From Prochlorococcus sp. AG-402-N21 (GTDB lineage: Bacteria; Cyanobacteriota; Cyanobacteriia; PCC-6307; Cyanobiaceae), in NCBI GenBank assembly GCA_003216435.1, contig QCIW01000003.1:1-64000 (forward strand): a DNA stretch of 64,000 nucleotides. Direction: 5' to 3'. The translations under genes were made by a program, and so were the position numbers. The notes beneath the pieces are model-generated. The model searched no databases and was not told the origin of the DNA. It saw only the letters and a program-made list of their open reading frames with translations. The stretch's first letter is position 1; each line of letters starts with the position of its first letter. Below, piece by piece: positions 43,688 to 52,797 of the stretch.

Positions 43688-44605
43688 CTAGTAGGCATTG
43701 AAAACTATTTTAGGCTTTATTTTATTTGGAATAGATTTCTCTCCAATACCTGCAATGACATTTTTATTATCGATTACCACTAAATACTGATTTGAAATAT
43801 CATTGCTCTGATTTTTTTGATAACTAAGATCATTGTCGATGTTTAATTGTTGGCCCCTCCTCCAACGATCGAGGTCTTTTTCTGTCATGATTTTTACCTG
43901 AGACATATGTTCAAGAGCTTCTAGTGGATTTAGTAACTTAGGTATTTTCTTGTCATCATCCTTGGCGTATGGTAATGATATTGCTTGATTCTCTTTAAAG
44001 CCTTGTGACTGGATTCGTCGTAGTTCAAGCAGGCATCCACCACAATTCAATACTTGACCTAGATCTCTTGCTAATGCACGAATATATGTACCTGAGGAAC
44101 AATCTATTTTTAATTTTAGTCGACCAGTATCTTGATTCCAATTGCAAAATTCTAAGTCGTAAATAGTGACCTTTCGACTAGGGAGCTTAAAGCTTTCTCC
44201 TTTTCGTGCTCTTTTATAGGCTCGTTCTCCTTGGAAATGGATACTGGAAATTATTGGGGGTTCTTGTTCTATAGGTCCTCTAAACTGATTAAGAAAATTA
44301 TTAATAGATATTTCTTCTAAAATGGGCCATTCTTTCTCTGAGATTATTTCCCCATGAATGTCGTCGGTAGAGGTTTGTTTTCCTAATTGAATAATTGCGT
44401 TATATGTTTTAGTGCTAGGGAGATATTGAAAGAGTCGCGTTGCATTGCCAATAGCTATTGGTAATACTCCAGTTACTGCAGGATCGAGTGTTCCACCATG
44501 ACCTACTCGTTTAGTTTTATAGACTTTTCGAATTATATTTACACAGTCATGTGAAGTGACGCCAGCTGGCTTGTCAATTATTAAAAAACCGAAAGGATTT
44601 TTCAT
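43688..44605 (-). CDS. truB: tRNA pseudouridine-55 synthase
   Basis: 305 aa. Converts U55 of tRNA T loops to pseudouridine. Hallmarks: LIIDKPAGVTSHDCVN, KRVGHGGTLDPAVTGVLPIAIG with catalytic Asp of TLDP, and SSGTYIRALARDLG. N-terminal catalytic and short C-terminal region. ATG start. Confidence 0.95.
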   Translation of the reverse strand: MKNPFGFLIIDKPAGVTSHDCVNIIRKVYKTKRVGHGGTLDPAVTGVLPIAIGNATRLFQYLPSTKTYNAIIQLGKQTSTDDIHGEIISEKEWPILEEISINNFLNQFRGPIEQEPPIISSIHFQGERAYKRARKGESFKLPSRKVTIYDLEFCNWNQDTGRLKLKIDCSSGTYIRALARDLGQVLNCGGCLLELRRIQSQGFKENQAISLPYAKDDDKKIPKLLNPLEALEHMSQVKIMTEKDLDRWRRGQQLNIDNDLSYQKNQSNDISNQYLVVIDNKNVIAGIGEKSIPNKIKPKIVFNAY

Positions 44606-44703
44606 TTTATAAGTTTACTTTGCAATCTATTAAAATAAATTTATTAAAAACCCCATTTAAAACTATAGGGGTAGTCCTTAATTTTTTTATAAAAAATATC
44701 GCA

Positions 44704-45453
44704 ATGAATAAGTCTCTTCTTGGAGTAAAGGAGTTTTTGGAAACAGGTTTTGAACTGAAAACTCATTTAGCAGAGTTTCTTGAAATATCTTTAGTTGAAT
44801 TGGAGAGCAAACTACCCAATGGAATAGATGATTTGGCCGCATTACATCCTGGATCCTTTCAACCTGAAGATGCTTTAGATTTTTATGAGAACAAAGTCGG
44901 AGCAGCTCATTTAATAGATTTAGCTGCATGGCATTTGAATAGCTCTAATTACATAGCAGATACTCTTCGTCTTCAAGAGATGTTTGCGAAGGGAAATGTT
45001 TTGGACTTTGGGGGTGGTATTGGCACTCATGCACTCGCAGTGGCTTCTTTATCTGATGTGGAGCATGTTTGGTTCGTGGATTTAAACCCAGAAAATCGAG
45101 ATTTTGTAAGTTCTAGAGCTAAATCACTTGGATTACAAGATAATATTTCAGTCCATAGAGATTTAAATAGTACGGGAGATGTTCAATTTGATACTTTAGT
45201 TTGTCTTGATGTTCTGGAGCATCTGCCTGAGCCTTCTAATCAATTACTAACTTTTTTTGATCGCCTATCTGATGATGCAACTGCATTAATGAATTGGTAT
45301 TTTTTTAAAGGTAACAAAGGTGAATATCCTTTTCACTTTGACGATCCTGAAATGATTAGAAATTTTTTTTATACGCTACAAACTAATTTTATTGAGATTT
45401 TCCATCCTTTCCTTATTACCACACGTGCTTATAAACCGTTGAAGAAATTATAA
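44704..45453 (+). CDS. SAM-dependent methyltransferase, unknown substrate
   Basis: 249 aa from the ATG at 44704; a TTG at 44620 would add 28 hydrophobic residues that seem untranslated. Motif I is NVLDFGGGIGTHALAVASL, followed by WFVDLNPENRDF and FDTLVCLDVLEHLPEP, the class I fold. An N-terminal helical domain (FLETGFELKTHLAEFLEISL) may bind substrate. It is convergent with rpmA. Substrate cannot be inferred. Confidence 0.8.
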   Translation: MNKSLLGVKEFLETGFELKTHLAEFLEISLVELESKLPNGIDDLAALHPGSFQPEDALDFYENKVGAAHLIDLAAWHLNSSNYIADTLRLQEMFAKGNVLDFGGGIGTHALAVASLSDVEHVWFVDLNPENRDFVSSRAKSLGLQDNISVHRDLNSTGDVQFDTLVCLDVLEHLPEPSNQLLTFFDRLSDDATALMNWYFFKGNKGEYPFHFDDPEMIRNFFYTLQTNFIEIFHPFLITTRAYKPLKKL

Positions 45454-45478
45454 TTATAAGTCTATTTAAATTAGTTTT

Positions 45479-45742
45479 TTAGATAGTAGAAATATGAATC
45501 CTTTTTCTGTTGCGAAGATTGCGTTTAATACTTTCAAAACCTACAACACCATCTGTTAAGGCGAAAAGCGTATCGTCTTTTCCTTTCCCTACATTGACTC
45601 CAGGAATAATAGATGTACCTCTTTGACGGATTAGTATTGATCCAGCAGTTACTTGTTGCCCTCCATAGGCTTTTACTCCAAGCCTTTTGGAATTAGAGTC
45701 GCGACCATTTCTTGTAGAACCGGTTCCTTTTTTATGTGCCAT
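45479..45742 (-). CDS. rpmA: 50S ribosomal protein L27
   Basis: 87 aa: [42 protein letters not shown] with [12 protein letters not shown]. Normal length. Directly downstream of rplU as in most bacteria. Confidence 0.97.
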   Translation of the reverse strand: MAHKKGTGSTRNGRDSNSKRLGVKAYGGQQVTAGSILIRQRGTSIIPGVNVGKGKDDTLFALTDGVVGFESIKRNLRNRKRIHISTI

Positions 45743-45779
45743 TTTTTAGTTGGAAAGAAGATTTGACATTTATTTGATT

Positions 45780-46256
45780 CTATTTTACTTCTTTGTTGAC
45801 TTTAGAGGGGGTAGAAGCTTGAACTTCATCTTTCTTTTTTAGTTTTGAAGGGGTTTTTGTTGTCTTCACACTTTTTTCTTTTGTTTCTGCTGTTTTGGAA
45901 CCTATAGAAATTGATTCAACCATAACCCTAGTTAGCTCTTGCCTGTGTCCGTTTTTTCTGCGAGTTTTTTTCTTTGGACGCATTTTATAGACCAATATTT
46001 TCGGCCCTCTGCGATGTGCCATTACTTTTAGTGTTACAGAGGCATTCTTGATGTAAGGCTGACCTATTGTTACACCCTTGCTGTTACTTAATAGAAGGAT
46101 TTTATCTAGAGTTAGTGTTTGATCTACATCAGCATTAATTCTGTCTAAATCATAATATCTATTAGCTTCTAGCCAAAATTGTGTACCAGAGGTCTCTACG
46201 ATTGCGTATTCCGAAGATTTTTGTTGCTCTTTTGAAGCAGATGATTTTGAAGACAT
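45780..46256 (-). CDS. rplU: 50S ribosomal protein L21 with basic C-terminal extension
   Basis: 158 aa, about 50 longer than typical L21. The core carries YAIVETSGTQFWLEANRYYDLDRI, LTLDKILLLSNSKGVTIGQPYI and GPKILVYKMRPKKKTRRKNGHRQ. The tail after the core is lysine, threonine and serine rich (KSVKTTKTPSKLKKKDEVQAS). It leads the rplU-rpmA operon and stands divergent to kaiB. Confidence 0.95.
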   Translation of the reverse strand: MSSKSSASKEQQKSSEYAIVETSGTQFWLEANRYYDLDRINADVDQTLTLDKILLLSNSKGVTIGQPYIKNASVTLKVMAHRRGPKILVYKMRPKKKTRRKNGHRQELTRVMVESISIGSKTAETKEKSVKTTKTPSKLKKKDEVQASTPSKVNKEVK

Positions 46257-46427
46257 TGATTTTTAAGACACGCTCAGGCTCGTAAATATTATGTACTGAT
46301 TTGCAGATCAGAATTTGATAAATACGATTAAGCCTGAATCGTAATCGAAAGACAAACAAATATCTTCGCTTTTTGAGGACAATTTAGTCAAGATCTAATT
46401 AACACGGAAAATTACTCAGGAGGTTTT
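46257..46427. promoter_or_regulatory. rplU-kaiB divergent promoter region; kaiA absent
   Basis: Only 171 bp separate rplU from kaiB, with no coding remnant. In marine Synechococcus kaiA lies here. A hairpin TACGATT-AAGCCTG-AATCGTA is at 46323-46343. The kaiB start has a perfect AGGAGG five bases before its ATG. Confidence 0.6.
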
Positions 46428-46781
46428 ATGACTCCCAGAAAGACTTATATCCTAAAGCTCTATGTTGCTGGGAATACACCTAATTCAATGAGAGCGCTGA
46501 AAACGCTTAAGGAAATCCTTGAGACAGAGTTTTCTGGTGTTTATGCTTTAAAAGTTATTGATGTTTTGAAAAACCCTCAATTAGCTGAAGAAGATAAAAT
46601 ACTTGCCACACCAACATTGGCGAAGATCTTACCTCCTCCTGTTCGGAGAATTATTGGAGATTTGTCAGATAGAGAGAGAGTTTTGATAGGCCTTGATTTG
46701 CTTTATGAGGAACTAAAGGAAGGAGAATATACTTCTTTAGAAGCATCGGGAGATGAGGACATGACTTTAGGAGATTCTTAA
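46428..46781 (+). CDS. kaiB: Circadian clock protein KaiB
   Basis: 117 aa. Thioredoxin-like fold-switching clock protein that binds the KaiC CI ring. Sequence [25 protein letters not shown] and [34 protein letters not shown] is canonical; an acidic tail ([14 protein letters not shown]) follows. Strong AGGAGG site. Forms an operon with kaiC; kaiA is missing, so the clock is likely an hourglass timer, as known for Prochlorococcus. Confidence 0.97.
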   Translation: MTPRKTYILKLYVAGNTPNSMRALKTLKEILETEFSGVYALKVIDVLKNPQLAEEDKILATPTLAKILPPPVRRIIGDLSDRERVLIGLDLLYEELKEGEYTSLEASGDEDMTLGDS

Positions 46782-46846
46782 GGCTACCTGAGATCCTCAT
46801 ACCTATACAAGATTTTCCTCTAACGTTCTTTTAGGATTTATATCTT

Positions 46847-48376
46847 ATGCAATTTTCCAGCGCAAAGTCCCCAGTAAATATGAAATTACAGAAGTTGCCA
46901 ACAGGGATTGAAGGTTTTGATGATGTTTGTCATGGAGGATTACCAAGCGCTAGGAGTACTTTGGTAAGTGGCACTTCTGGGACTGGAAAAACGGTTTTTT
47001 CTCTTCAATACTTATTTCATGGAATTTGTCATTTCGATGAGCCAGGAATATTTGTAACTTTCGAAGAGTCACCTCAAGACATTATTAATAATGCTGAAAG
47101 TTTTGGATGGAACCTTCAAGATCTTATTGATCAAGATAAATTGTTCATTCTTGATGCATCCCCAGATCCTGATGGACAAGATGTAGCAGGTAGTTTTGAT
47201 TTGTCTGGTCTTATTGAAAGAATTAGTTATGCGATTAGAAAATATAAAGCCAAACGCGTTGCCATAGATTCAATGACAGCTGTTTTTCAGCAATATGATG
47301 CTATTTATGTAGTGAGAAGAGAGATTTTTCGTTTAATAGCTCGACTCAAAGATATAGGTGTTACAACTGTAATGACTACAGAAAGAGTAGAAGAGTATGG
47401 TCCTATAGCGCGTTATGGAGTAGAAGAGTTTGTTTCGGATAATGTTGTAATTCTAAGAAACGTTCTTGAATCTGAAAGACGTCGAAGAACTGTCGAGATT
47501 TTAAAATTAAGAGGGACTACTCATATGAAAGGAGAGTTTCCTTTCACTATGGGGGCGCAAGGTATAAGTGTTTTCCCATTGGGTGCTATGAGATTAACGC
47601 AGCGTTCATCAAATGTTCGTATAAGTTCTGGTGTTCCAGCTTTGGACGAGATGTGTGGGGGAGGATATTTCCAGGATTCAATCATTCTTGCAACAGGTGC
47701 AACAGGTACGGGTAAGACAATGCTTGTTTCTAAATTTGTTGAAGATGCTTATTTAAATCAAGAGCGTGCAATTCTTTTCGCTTATGAAGAGTCTCGTGCT
47801 CAATTGCTTAGGAATGCAACAAGTTGGGGCATTGATTTTGAGAAAATGGAAGAGGACGGTCTCTTGAAAATTATTTGTGCATATCCTGAGTCCACCGGCC
47901 TTGAGGATCATTTGCAAATAATTAAGACAGAAATTACAAGTTTTAAACCTTCTCGAATGGCAATTGATTCATTATCTGCATTGGCAAGAGGAGTAAGTCT
48001 TAATGCCTTTAGGCAATTTGTAATAGGCATCACTGGTTATGCAAAGCAGGAAGAAATAGCAGGATTTTTTACAAATACTGCTGAGGAATTTATGGGTAGT
48101 CATTCAATTACAGATTCTCATATATCAACTATTACCGATACGATCTTGCTACTTCAATATGTTGAAATCAGAGGTGAAATGGCTAGAGCCGTTAATGTTT
48201 TTAAAATGCGTGGTTCATGGCATGATAAAAGAATTAGAGAATTCTTGATTACTAAAGAAGGTCCGCAAATAAAAGACTCATTCTCTAACTTTGAACAAAT
48301 TTTTAGTGGGGCACCTCATCGGATCATTTCAGATGATCAACTTCCCGGGGTGTTTAAAAATATTGAAAAGCAATAA
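46847..48376 (+). CDS. kaiC: Circadian clock ATPase/autokinase KaiC
   Basis: 509 aa. Two RecA-like halves with Walker A motifs GTSGTGKT (residues 42-49) and GATGTGKT (second half), and two glutamate pairs (FEES, YEES). Phosphorylation pair S-T lies in DSHISTITDTI. CI ATPase and CII autophosphorylation give the time signal, normally driven by KaiA, here absent. The C-terminal tail that KaiA binds is still partly present (SGAPHRII). First ATG chosen; another lies 11 residues on. Confidence 0.97.
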   Translation: MQFSSAKSPVNMKLQKLPTGIEGFDDVCHGGLPSARSTLVSGTSGTGKTVFSLQYLFHGICHFDEPGIFVTFEESPQDIINNAESFGWNLQDLIDQDKLFILDASPDPDGQDVAGSFDLSGLIERISYAIRKYKAKRVAIDSMTAVFQQYDAIYVVRREIFRLIARLKDIGVTTVMTTERVEEYGPIARYGVEEFVSDNVVILRNVLESERRRRTVEILKLRGTTHMKGEFPFTMGAQGISVFPLGAMRLTQRSSNVRISSGVPALDEMCGGGYFQDSIILATGATGTGKTMLVSKFVEDAYLNQERAILFAYEESRAQLLRNATSWGIDFEKMEEDGLLKIICAYPESTGLEDHLQIIKTEITSFKPSRMAIDSLSALARGVSLNAFRQFVIGITGYAKQEEIAGFFTNTAEEFMGSHSITDSHISTITDTILLLQYVEIRGEMARAVNVFKMRGSWHDKRIREFLITKEGPQIKDSFSNFEQIFSGAPHRIISDDQLPGVFKNIEKQ

Positions 48377-48385
48377 ACTTCCCAT

Positions 48386-50464
48386 TTAGGTGGTTTTGAT
48401 TGTATTCGACTCGAGGCCCATATCCCAGTCTCTACTTTGCTTCTCTGATTTTAGGAACAGTTCTTCTTCATCTGATTCTTTTAATGGGAGTTCAAACCAA
48501 AAGATTGTCCCTATTCCAGATTCACTTGCCATGGATATTTTCCCCCCGAGTTTTTCGATAATGCCTCTAACAATGGATAAGCCAAGTCCAGTCCCAGTTT
48601 CAGTATGAACAGCATTTTCGACTCTGAAGAAACGTTCAAAAATTCTTTGTTGATCTACACTTGAGATTCCACAACCAGTATCTGCTATTTCAATACGTAA
48701 GCTTGGTAATGGAGAGATTAATTGGCAATGAGGCGCTTCGGTTTTTGAATTCGCAGGAAAATTTGAGCAGGTATCTGGCCATGGATAAGCTTTGATTGAG
48801 ATTAACCCTCCATTTCTATTGAATTTTAAGCTATTGCCTACTAAGTTATCTAACACTTGGAGGAGTAGATCCCAGTTACCTCTAATCAAAGGGAGACTTT
48901 CATTTAGATCTAGAAGAATCTCAACATTTTTTTCATCAGCATTCAGTCTATAATTACGCATTGTTTGTTCAATTGCTGGAACTATATCAATTGATTCGAA
49001 TTTAACTGTATTACTAGATTCAAGCTTGGATAGATCTAAAACATCATTTACGAGACGAGTGAGTCTATCTGTTTCGGAATTTGCAATTCCTAGGAATTCT
49101 TTTTGCTCTTTGTTGGATAGTTCATCTCCTAAATCATGCAAGGTCTCAACATAGCTTTTGATATTAAATAATGGAGTACGAAGTTCATGCGAGACATTAC
49201 TAATAAATCGTCTTTGAGCTGCATTAAGTTCTACTTCTCTGGTTAAATCTTGGATTGTAATTGCAATTCCTTTTAAGGCTTCCCCACTTGAGTCTCTTAC
49301 TGATTGGAGTACTATCCGAAATGTTCGAGGAGGTTCTTCAAGAGTGCATCTTAAGTCATCAGTGTCTTCAATATTTCCTAGAAGAGAGGTGACAGGTGCA
49401 TGAAGATCATTGGCAATTATTTCTGGTAACAGATTCAGAAGGTCTTGACCTTCAAGATCACGAGCCTCCCAACGAAATAAACGCCTGGCTGTTTGATTTA
49501 CTAATACAATCTTGCCATTTTCATCAAGTAAAATTGCCCCATCAGCCATGGTGGCGATCAATGACTGTTGCTTAACCTGAGCTGCTCTTAGTTCTTCTAT
49601 ATTTGCATTATCATATTCCTCTAATTGTGAGGCCATAGCGTTAAAGCCATTAAGCAATTCTCCGAGATCCCCACTAATAGGTAGAGAAATTCTTGATTTA
49701 AAATTTCCTCTAGCTATTTCTCTGACTCCTTTTAATAATTCTCTTACAGGCCTTGTAATTGTTAAAGCATTGAACACAGCTCCAATGATCACTAAAACCC
49801 ATATTGAAATAAATACAGCTACAGTAATCTCTCTTGTTAAAGCAGCGCTTTCTAGAGCATTTTTGTTTGGAGTGACTCCAAGAGCAAGAGTGCCTATATA
49901 TTCACCTTTCCAAATCATTGGAACGAAGACGTCGGTAACTTGTCCCTGAGGAGTAGTGTGTTGTCTTACTAATGGGAACTGGGGTCGCTTTTTTAATTCT
50001 GCTGGAATTTGTAATTTCCTTGTTAATTGAAGATCGCTATCAATATCTGATGGAGTTGCACTGACAGGTATTCCTAGATTGACAATTCCTTCGGGATTTG
50101 TGAAAAAAATATAACGTAAGTTTCGGCTGGAACGCCAAAATTTTTCAGCAACATTAAAAAGTTCTCTATCTTGCCCTTTTGCTACCAGCTCTGTCACATT
50201 CCCTGAAAGAAGTAGCCCTAGATCTCTTGCATAGCGAGTGTCGTTGAGACCTGCATCTCTTTGGATGCTATTTAATGCGAAGAACGTAATTAGGGTCATT
50301 ATGAAACTTACGCCAAGAGTCGCTATTGCTAATAGTTTTGATCTGAGATTGAAACCTGCCCACCACAATCTCAAGGCTTCCCACCAATTAGTTTCATTTG
50401 GAGTAGGAGATTCACCGTTTGGCATTATTGAATTTGAGACGTCTTGTCCTTCGGCTGTTGACAT
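48386..50464 (-). CDS. nblS: Sensor histidine kinase NblS/Hik33-type
   Basis: 692 aa from ATG 50464, four bases after purD. Two helices (LLAIATLGVSFIMTLITFFAL and ITVAVFISIWVLVIIGAVFNAL) flank a periplasmic sensor. Then HAMP, a PAS domain (SLIATMADGAILLDENGKIVLVNQTARRLF), H box SNVSHELRTPLFNIKSY and ATPase GTGLGLSIVRGIIEKLGGKI. NblS/DspA controls light, nutrient and stress genes through RpaB-type regulators. Coupled to purD, convergent with kaiC at 10 bp. Confidence 0.93.
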   Translation of the reverse strand: MSTAEGQDVSNSIMPNGESPTPNETNWWEALRLWWAGFNLRSKLLAIATLGVSFIMTLITFFALNSIQRDAGLNDTRYARDLGLLLSGNVTELVAKGQDRELFNVAEKFWRSSRNLRYIFFTNPEGIVNLGIPVSATPSDIDSDLQLTRKLQIPAELKKRPQFPLVRQHTTPQGQVTDVFVPMIWKGEYIGTLALGVTPNKNALESAALTREITVAVFISIWVLVIIGAVFNALTITRPVRELLKGVREIARGNFKSRISLPISGDLGELLNGFNAMASQLEEYDNANIEELRAAQVKQQSLIATMADGAILLDENGKIVLVNQTARRLFRWEARDLEGQDLLNLLPEIIANDLHAPVTSLLGNIEDTDDLRCTLEEPPRTFRIVLQSVRDSSGEALKGIAITIQDLTREVELNAAQRRFISNVSHELRTPLFNIKSYVETLHDLGDELSNKEQKEFLGIANSETDRLTRLVNDVLDLSKLESSNTVKFESIDIVPAIEQTMRNYRLNADEKNVEILLDLNESLPLIRGNWDLLLQVLDNLVGNSLKFNRNGGLISIKAYPWPDTCSNFPANSKTEAPHCQLISPLPSLRIEIADTGCGISSVDQQRIFERFFRVENAVHTETGTGLGLSIVRGIIEKLGGKISMASESGIGTIFWFELPLKESDEEELFLKSEKQSRDWDMGLESNTIKTT

Positions 50465-50468
50465 TAAT

Positions 50469-51809
50469 TTAGTCAGATTCAAGAGAAATTGTTTTGCGAA
50501 CTTGATAGCCAATATCCCTTCTGTAATTGATTCCTTTGAATTCAATCTTTTTCATGCTTTCGTAGGCAATTGCAAAGGCCTGATCAAAACTCGCACCTTG
50601 TGTAACTAAAGAAAATACTCTACCTCCAGATGTTAAGAGTTGATTGCTTTTATTCCTTTCTGTACCTGCATGAAAAAGTTGAATCGATATATTTGGATCT
50701 AGTTCTAAATTGATTTTTATTGAATCTCCTTTTCGAGGTGCTTCTGGATATCCTTCAGCTGCTGCAACGACACAAGCACTACATTCTTTCCTTATAGATA
50801 GTTTTGGGCTGTTTTTTAATTGACCAAGTGCACATGCCTGAAGTACTTCAGCTAGTTCGATTCCTAATAGAGGAATTAGTGTTTGGCACTCAGGGTCGCC
50901 AAATCTACAGTTAAATTCAATTACTTTAGGCCCTTCATTTGTAAGCATTAAACCTGCATATATAACTCCTCTATAATCTATTCCTCTATTTTTTAACCCT
51001 TTTAAAGTCGGAATCAGTATCAAATCTTTTATTTTCTGTAATTCATTATCATCAATTAGTGGTGCAGGAGCATATGCTCCCATTCCCCCTGTATTTGGAC
51101 CTTGATCACCTTCTTTTAATCTTTTGTGATCTTGAGCAGGAGGTAAAATAACCATTTCATTACCATCACAAAGTGCAAAAATAGAAACTTCAGGACCTGA
51201 AAGCATTTCTTCTAAAATAACTCTTTCTCCAGCGATTCCGAATTTCCCTAGGAATGCATCTTCAACTGCCTTAATTGTGCTATCAATATTTTCTGGAATA
51301 GCTACACCTTTGCCCCCTGCAAGTCCATCAACTTTTACGACTAAGGGTGTATTGAATTTTTCGATAATTGCAATTGCTTCTTCGGTGTTTTTTACTGCCC
51401 AGTGTTTTGCTGTTGGAATCCCTTCTTCATTCATGAGCTTTTTGGCCCATTCTTTGCTTGCTTCTAATTGAGCTCCATCTTTTCCTGGCCCAAAAACTAT
51501 TATTCCTTTTTGTCGTAATTTATCAGCTAACCCTTCTGATAAGGGACCTTCTGCTCCAATTACAACCAAATCGATATCGTGTAATTTGCAATTTTGATTA
51601 ATTGCTTCGACATTTGTTTCTGCTACGTCTAGACAGAGACAATTGGCAATAGATTCTGTTCCGCCATTCCCAGGCGCAACAAGAACTTTTTCGACCCCTT
51701 TAGATTTGCTCAGTCCCCACGCCAAGGCATTTTCTCTTCCTCCCCGACCTATAACTAAAATATTTTTGATGGTAGGTCGGACGTGATCTGATTTGTTTGG
51801 AATTGACAT
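50469..51809 (-). CDS. purD: Phosphoribosylamine--glycine ligase
   Basis: 446 aa. ATP-grasp enzyme of purine synthesis: NILVIGRGGRENALAWGLSKS, LVVKVDGLAGGKGVAIPE, YAGLMLTNEGPKVIEFNCRFGDPECQ. Standard GAR synthetase. Transcribed ahead of nblS and divergent from purC, 200 bp away, so purine genes flank a common promoter area. Confidence 0.96.
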   Translation of the reverse strand: MSIPNKSDHVRPTIKNILVIGRGGRENALAWGLSKSKGVEKVLVAPGNGGTESIANCLCLDVAETNVEAINQNCKLHDIDLVVIGAEGPLSEGLADKLRQKGIIVFGPGKDGAQLEASKEWAKKLMNEEGIPTAKHWAVKNTEEAIAIIEKFNTPLVVKVDGLAGGKGVAIPENIDSTIKAVEDAFLGKFGIAGERVILEEMLSGPEVSIFALCDGNEMVILPPAQDHKRLKEGDQGPNTGGMGAYAPAPLIDDNELQKIKDLILIPTLKGLKNRGIDYRGVIYAGLMLTNEGPKVIEFNCRFGDPECQTLIPLLGIELAEVLQACALGQLKNSPKLSIRKECSACVVAAAEGYPEAPRKGDSIKINLELDPNISIQLFHAGTERNKSNQLLTSGGRVFSLVTQGASFDQAFAIAYESMKKIEFKGINYRRDIGYQVRKTISLESD

Positions 51810-52006
51810 TTGGAGATTTTGAAATGCTTTTGAAGGCTTTAGAAGGCTGAAGTAAAGAGAAAACCTTTCTTCAATTGTGTTGAATTACTTTCTTTAATAA
51901 GAGATTTATTTTGATTTAGCATCTATTTTCCTATTTTTTTGATTATGGTGCACCTTCATCTTTTACTTGATGTAGTTTGCTATTGAATGATTTTTCAAGG
52001 GTCCAT

Positions 52007-52768
52007 ATGAAAGTACATCAAGGCCCTCTTTTATATGAAGGGAAGGCTAAAAGGATTTTTCAAACTGATCATCCAGAACAGGTTGTATTGGAGTTTAAAG
52101 ATGATGCAACAGCTTTTAATGCATTAAAGCATTCGATTCTGCAGGGCAAGGGTGTTCTCAATTGCCAAATCTCTGCACATATTTTTGAGTGCTTAGAGAA
52201 AAATAATGTTTCTACCCATTACCTTGGACTTGCAGGAAATAATTCGATGGTTGGACAGAAAATTGACGTCATACCTTTAGAGATAGTTATTAGAAATATT
52301 GCAACTGGTTCATTATGTAAACAAACACCTATCGTTTCAGAAAAAGAATTAGACCCTCCATTGTTAGATATTTACTATAAGGATGACAATTTGGGAGATC
52401 CTTTGTTAACTGAGGCAAGGTTAAAATTACTTGGGTTGATTACAGATAGACAGAGAGAAGAAATTGAGGAAATTGCTCGTAAAGTTAATAGTATTCTATT
52501 AGAGTTTTTTCAAACAATAGATCTTACGCTTGTGGATTTTAAATTGGAAATGGGCTTTAATAATTCAGGGAAAATACTAGTGGCTGACGAAATTAGTCCT
52601 GATACTTGTAGGCTTTGGGATCAACGCTTAAATGACCCAGAAAAGCGTATCCTTGATAAAGATCGATTCCGTAAAAACCTTGGTGGCGTTGTAGAAGGTT
52701 ATGAGGAGATCCTTAAACGTATACAAGGGGCTTCTGGTAAACCTTCAAATGCAGTTAGCGACTGTTGA
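52007..52768 (+). CDS. purC: Phosphoribosylaminoimidazole-succinocarboxamide synthase
   Basis: 253 aa from ATG 52007, preceded by AAGG; upstream frame to 51977 is unlikely. SAICAR synthetase motifs: [56 protein letters not shown] and [15 protein letters not shown]. Catalyses the eighth purine step. Starts the purC-bamA-lpx gene block. Confidence 0.96.
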   Translation: MKVHQGPLLYEGKAKRIFQTDHPEQVVLEFKDDATAFNALKHSILQGKGVLNCQISAHIFECLEKNNVSTHYLGLAGNNSMVGQKIDVIPLEIVIRNIATGSLCKQTPIVSEKELDPPLLDIYYKDDNLGDPLLTEARLKLLGLITDRQREEIEEIARKVNSILLEFFQTIDLTLVDFKLEMGFNNSGKILVADEISPDTCRLWDQRLNDPEKRILDKDRFRKNLGGVVEGYEEILKRIQGASGKPSNAVSDC

Positions 52769-52797
52769 AAAATTTTTAGCATAACTAATATAGTTTT

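Noticed and set aside
46162-46359. Possible kaiA remnant on the minus strand
   Set aside because: It is mostly rplU in another frame and shows no KaiA sequence.
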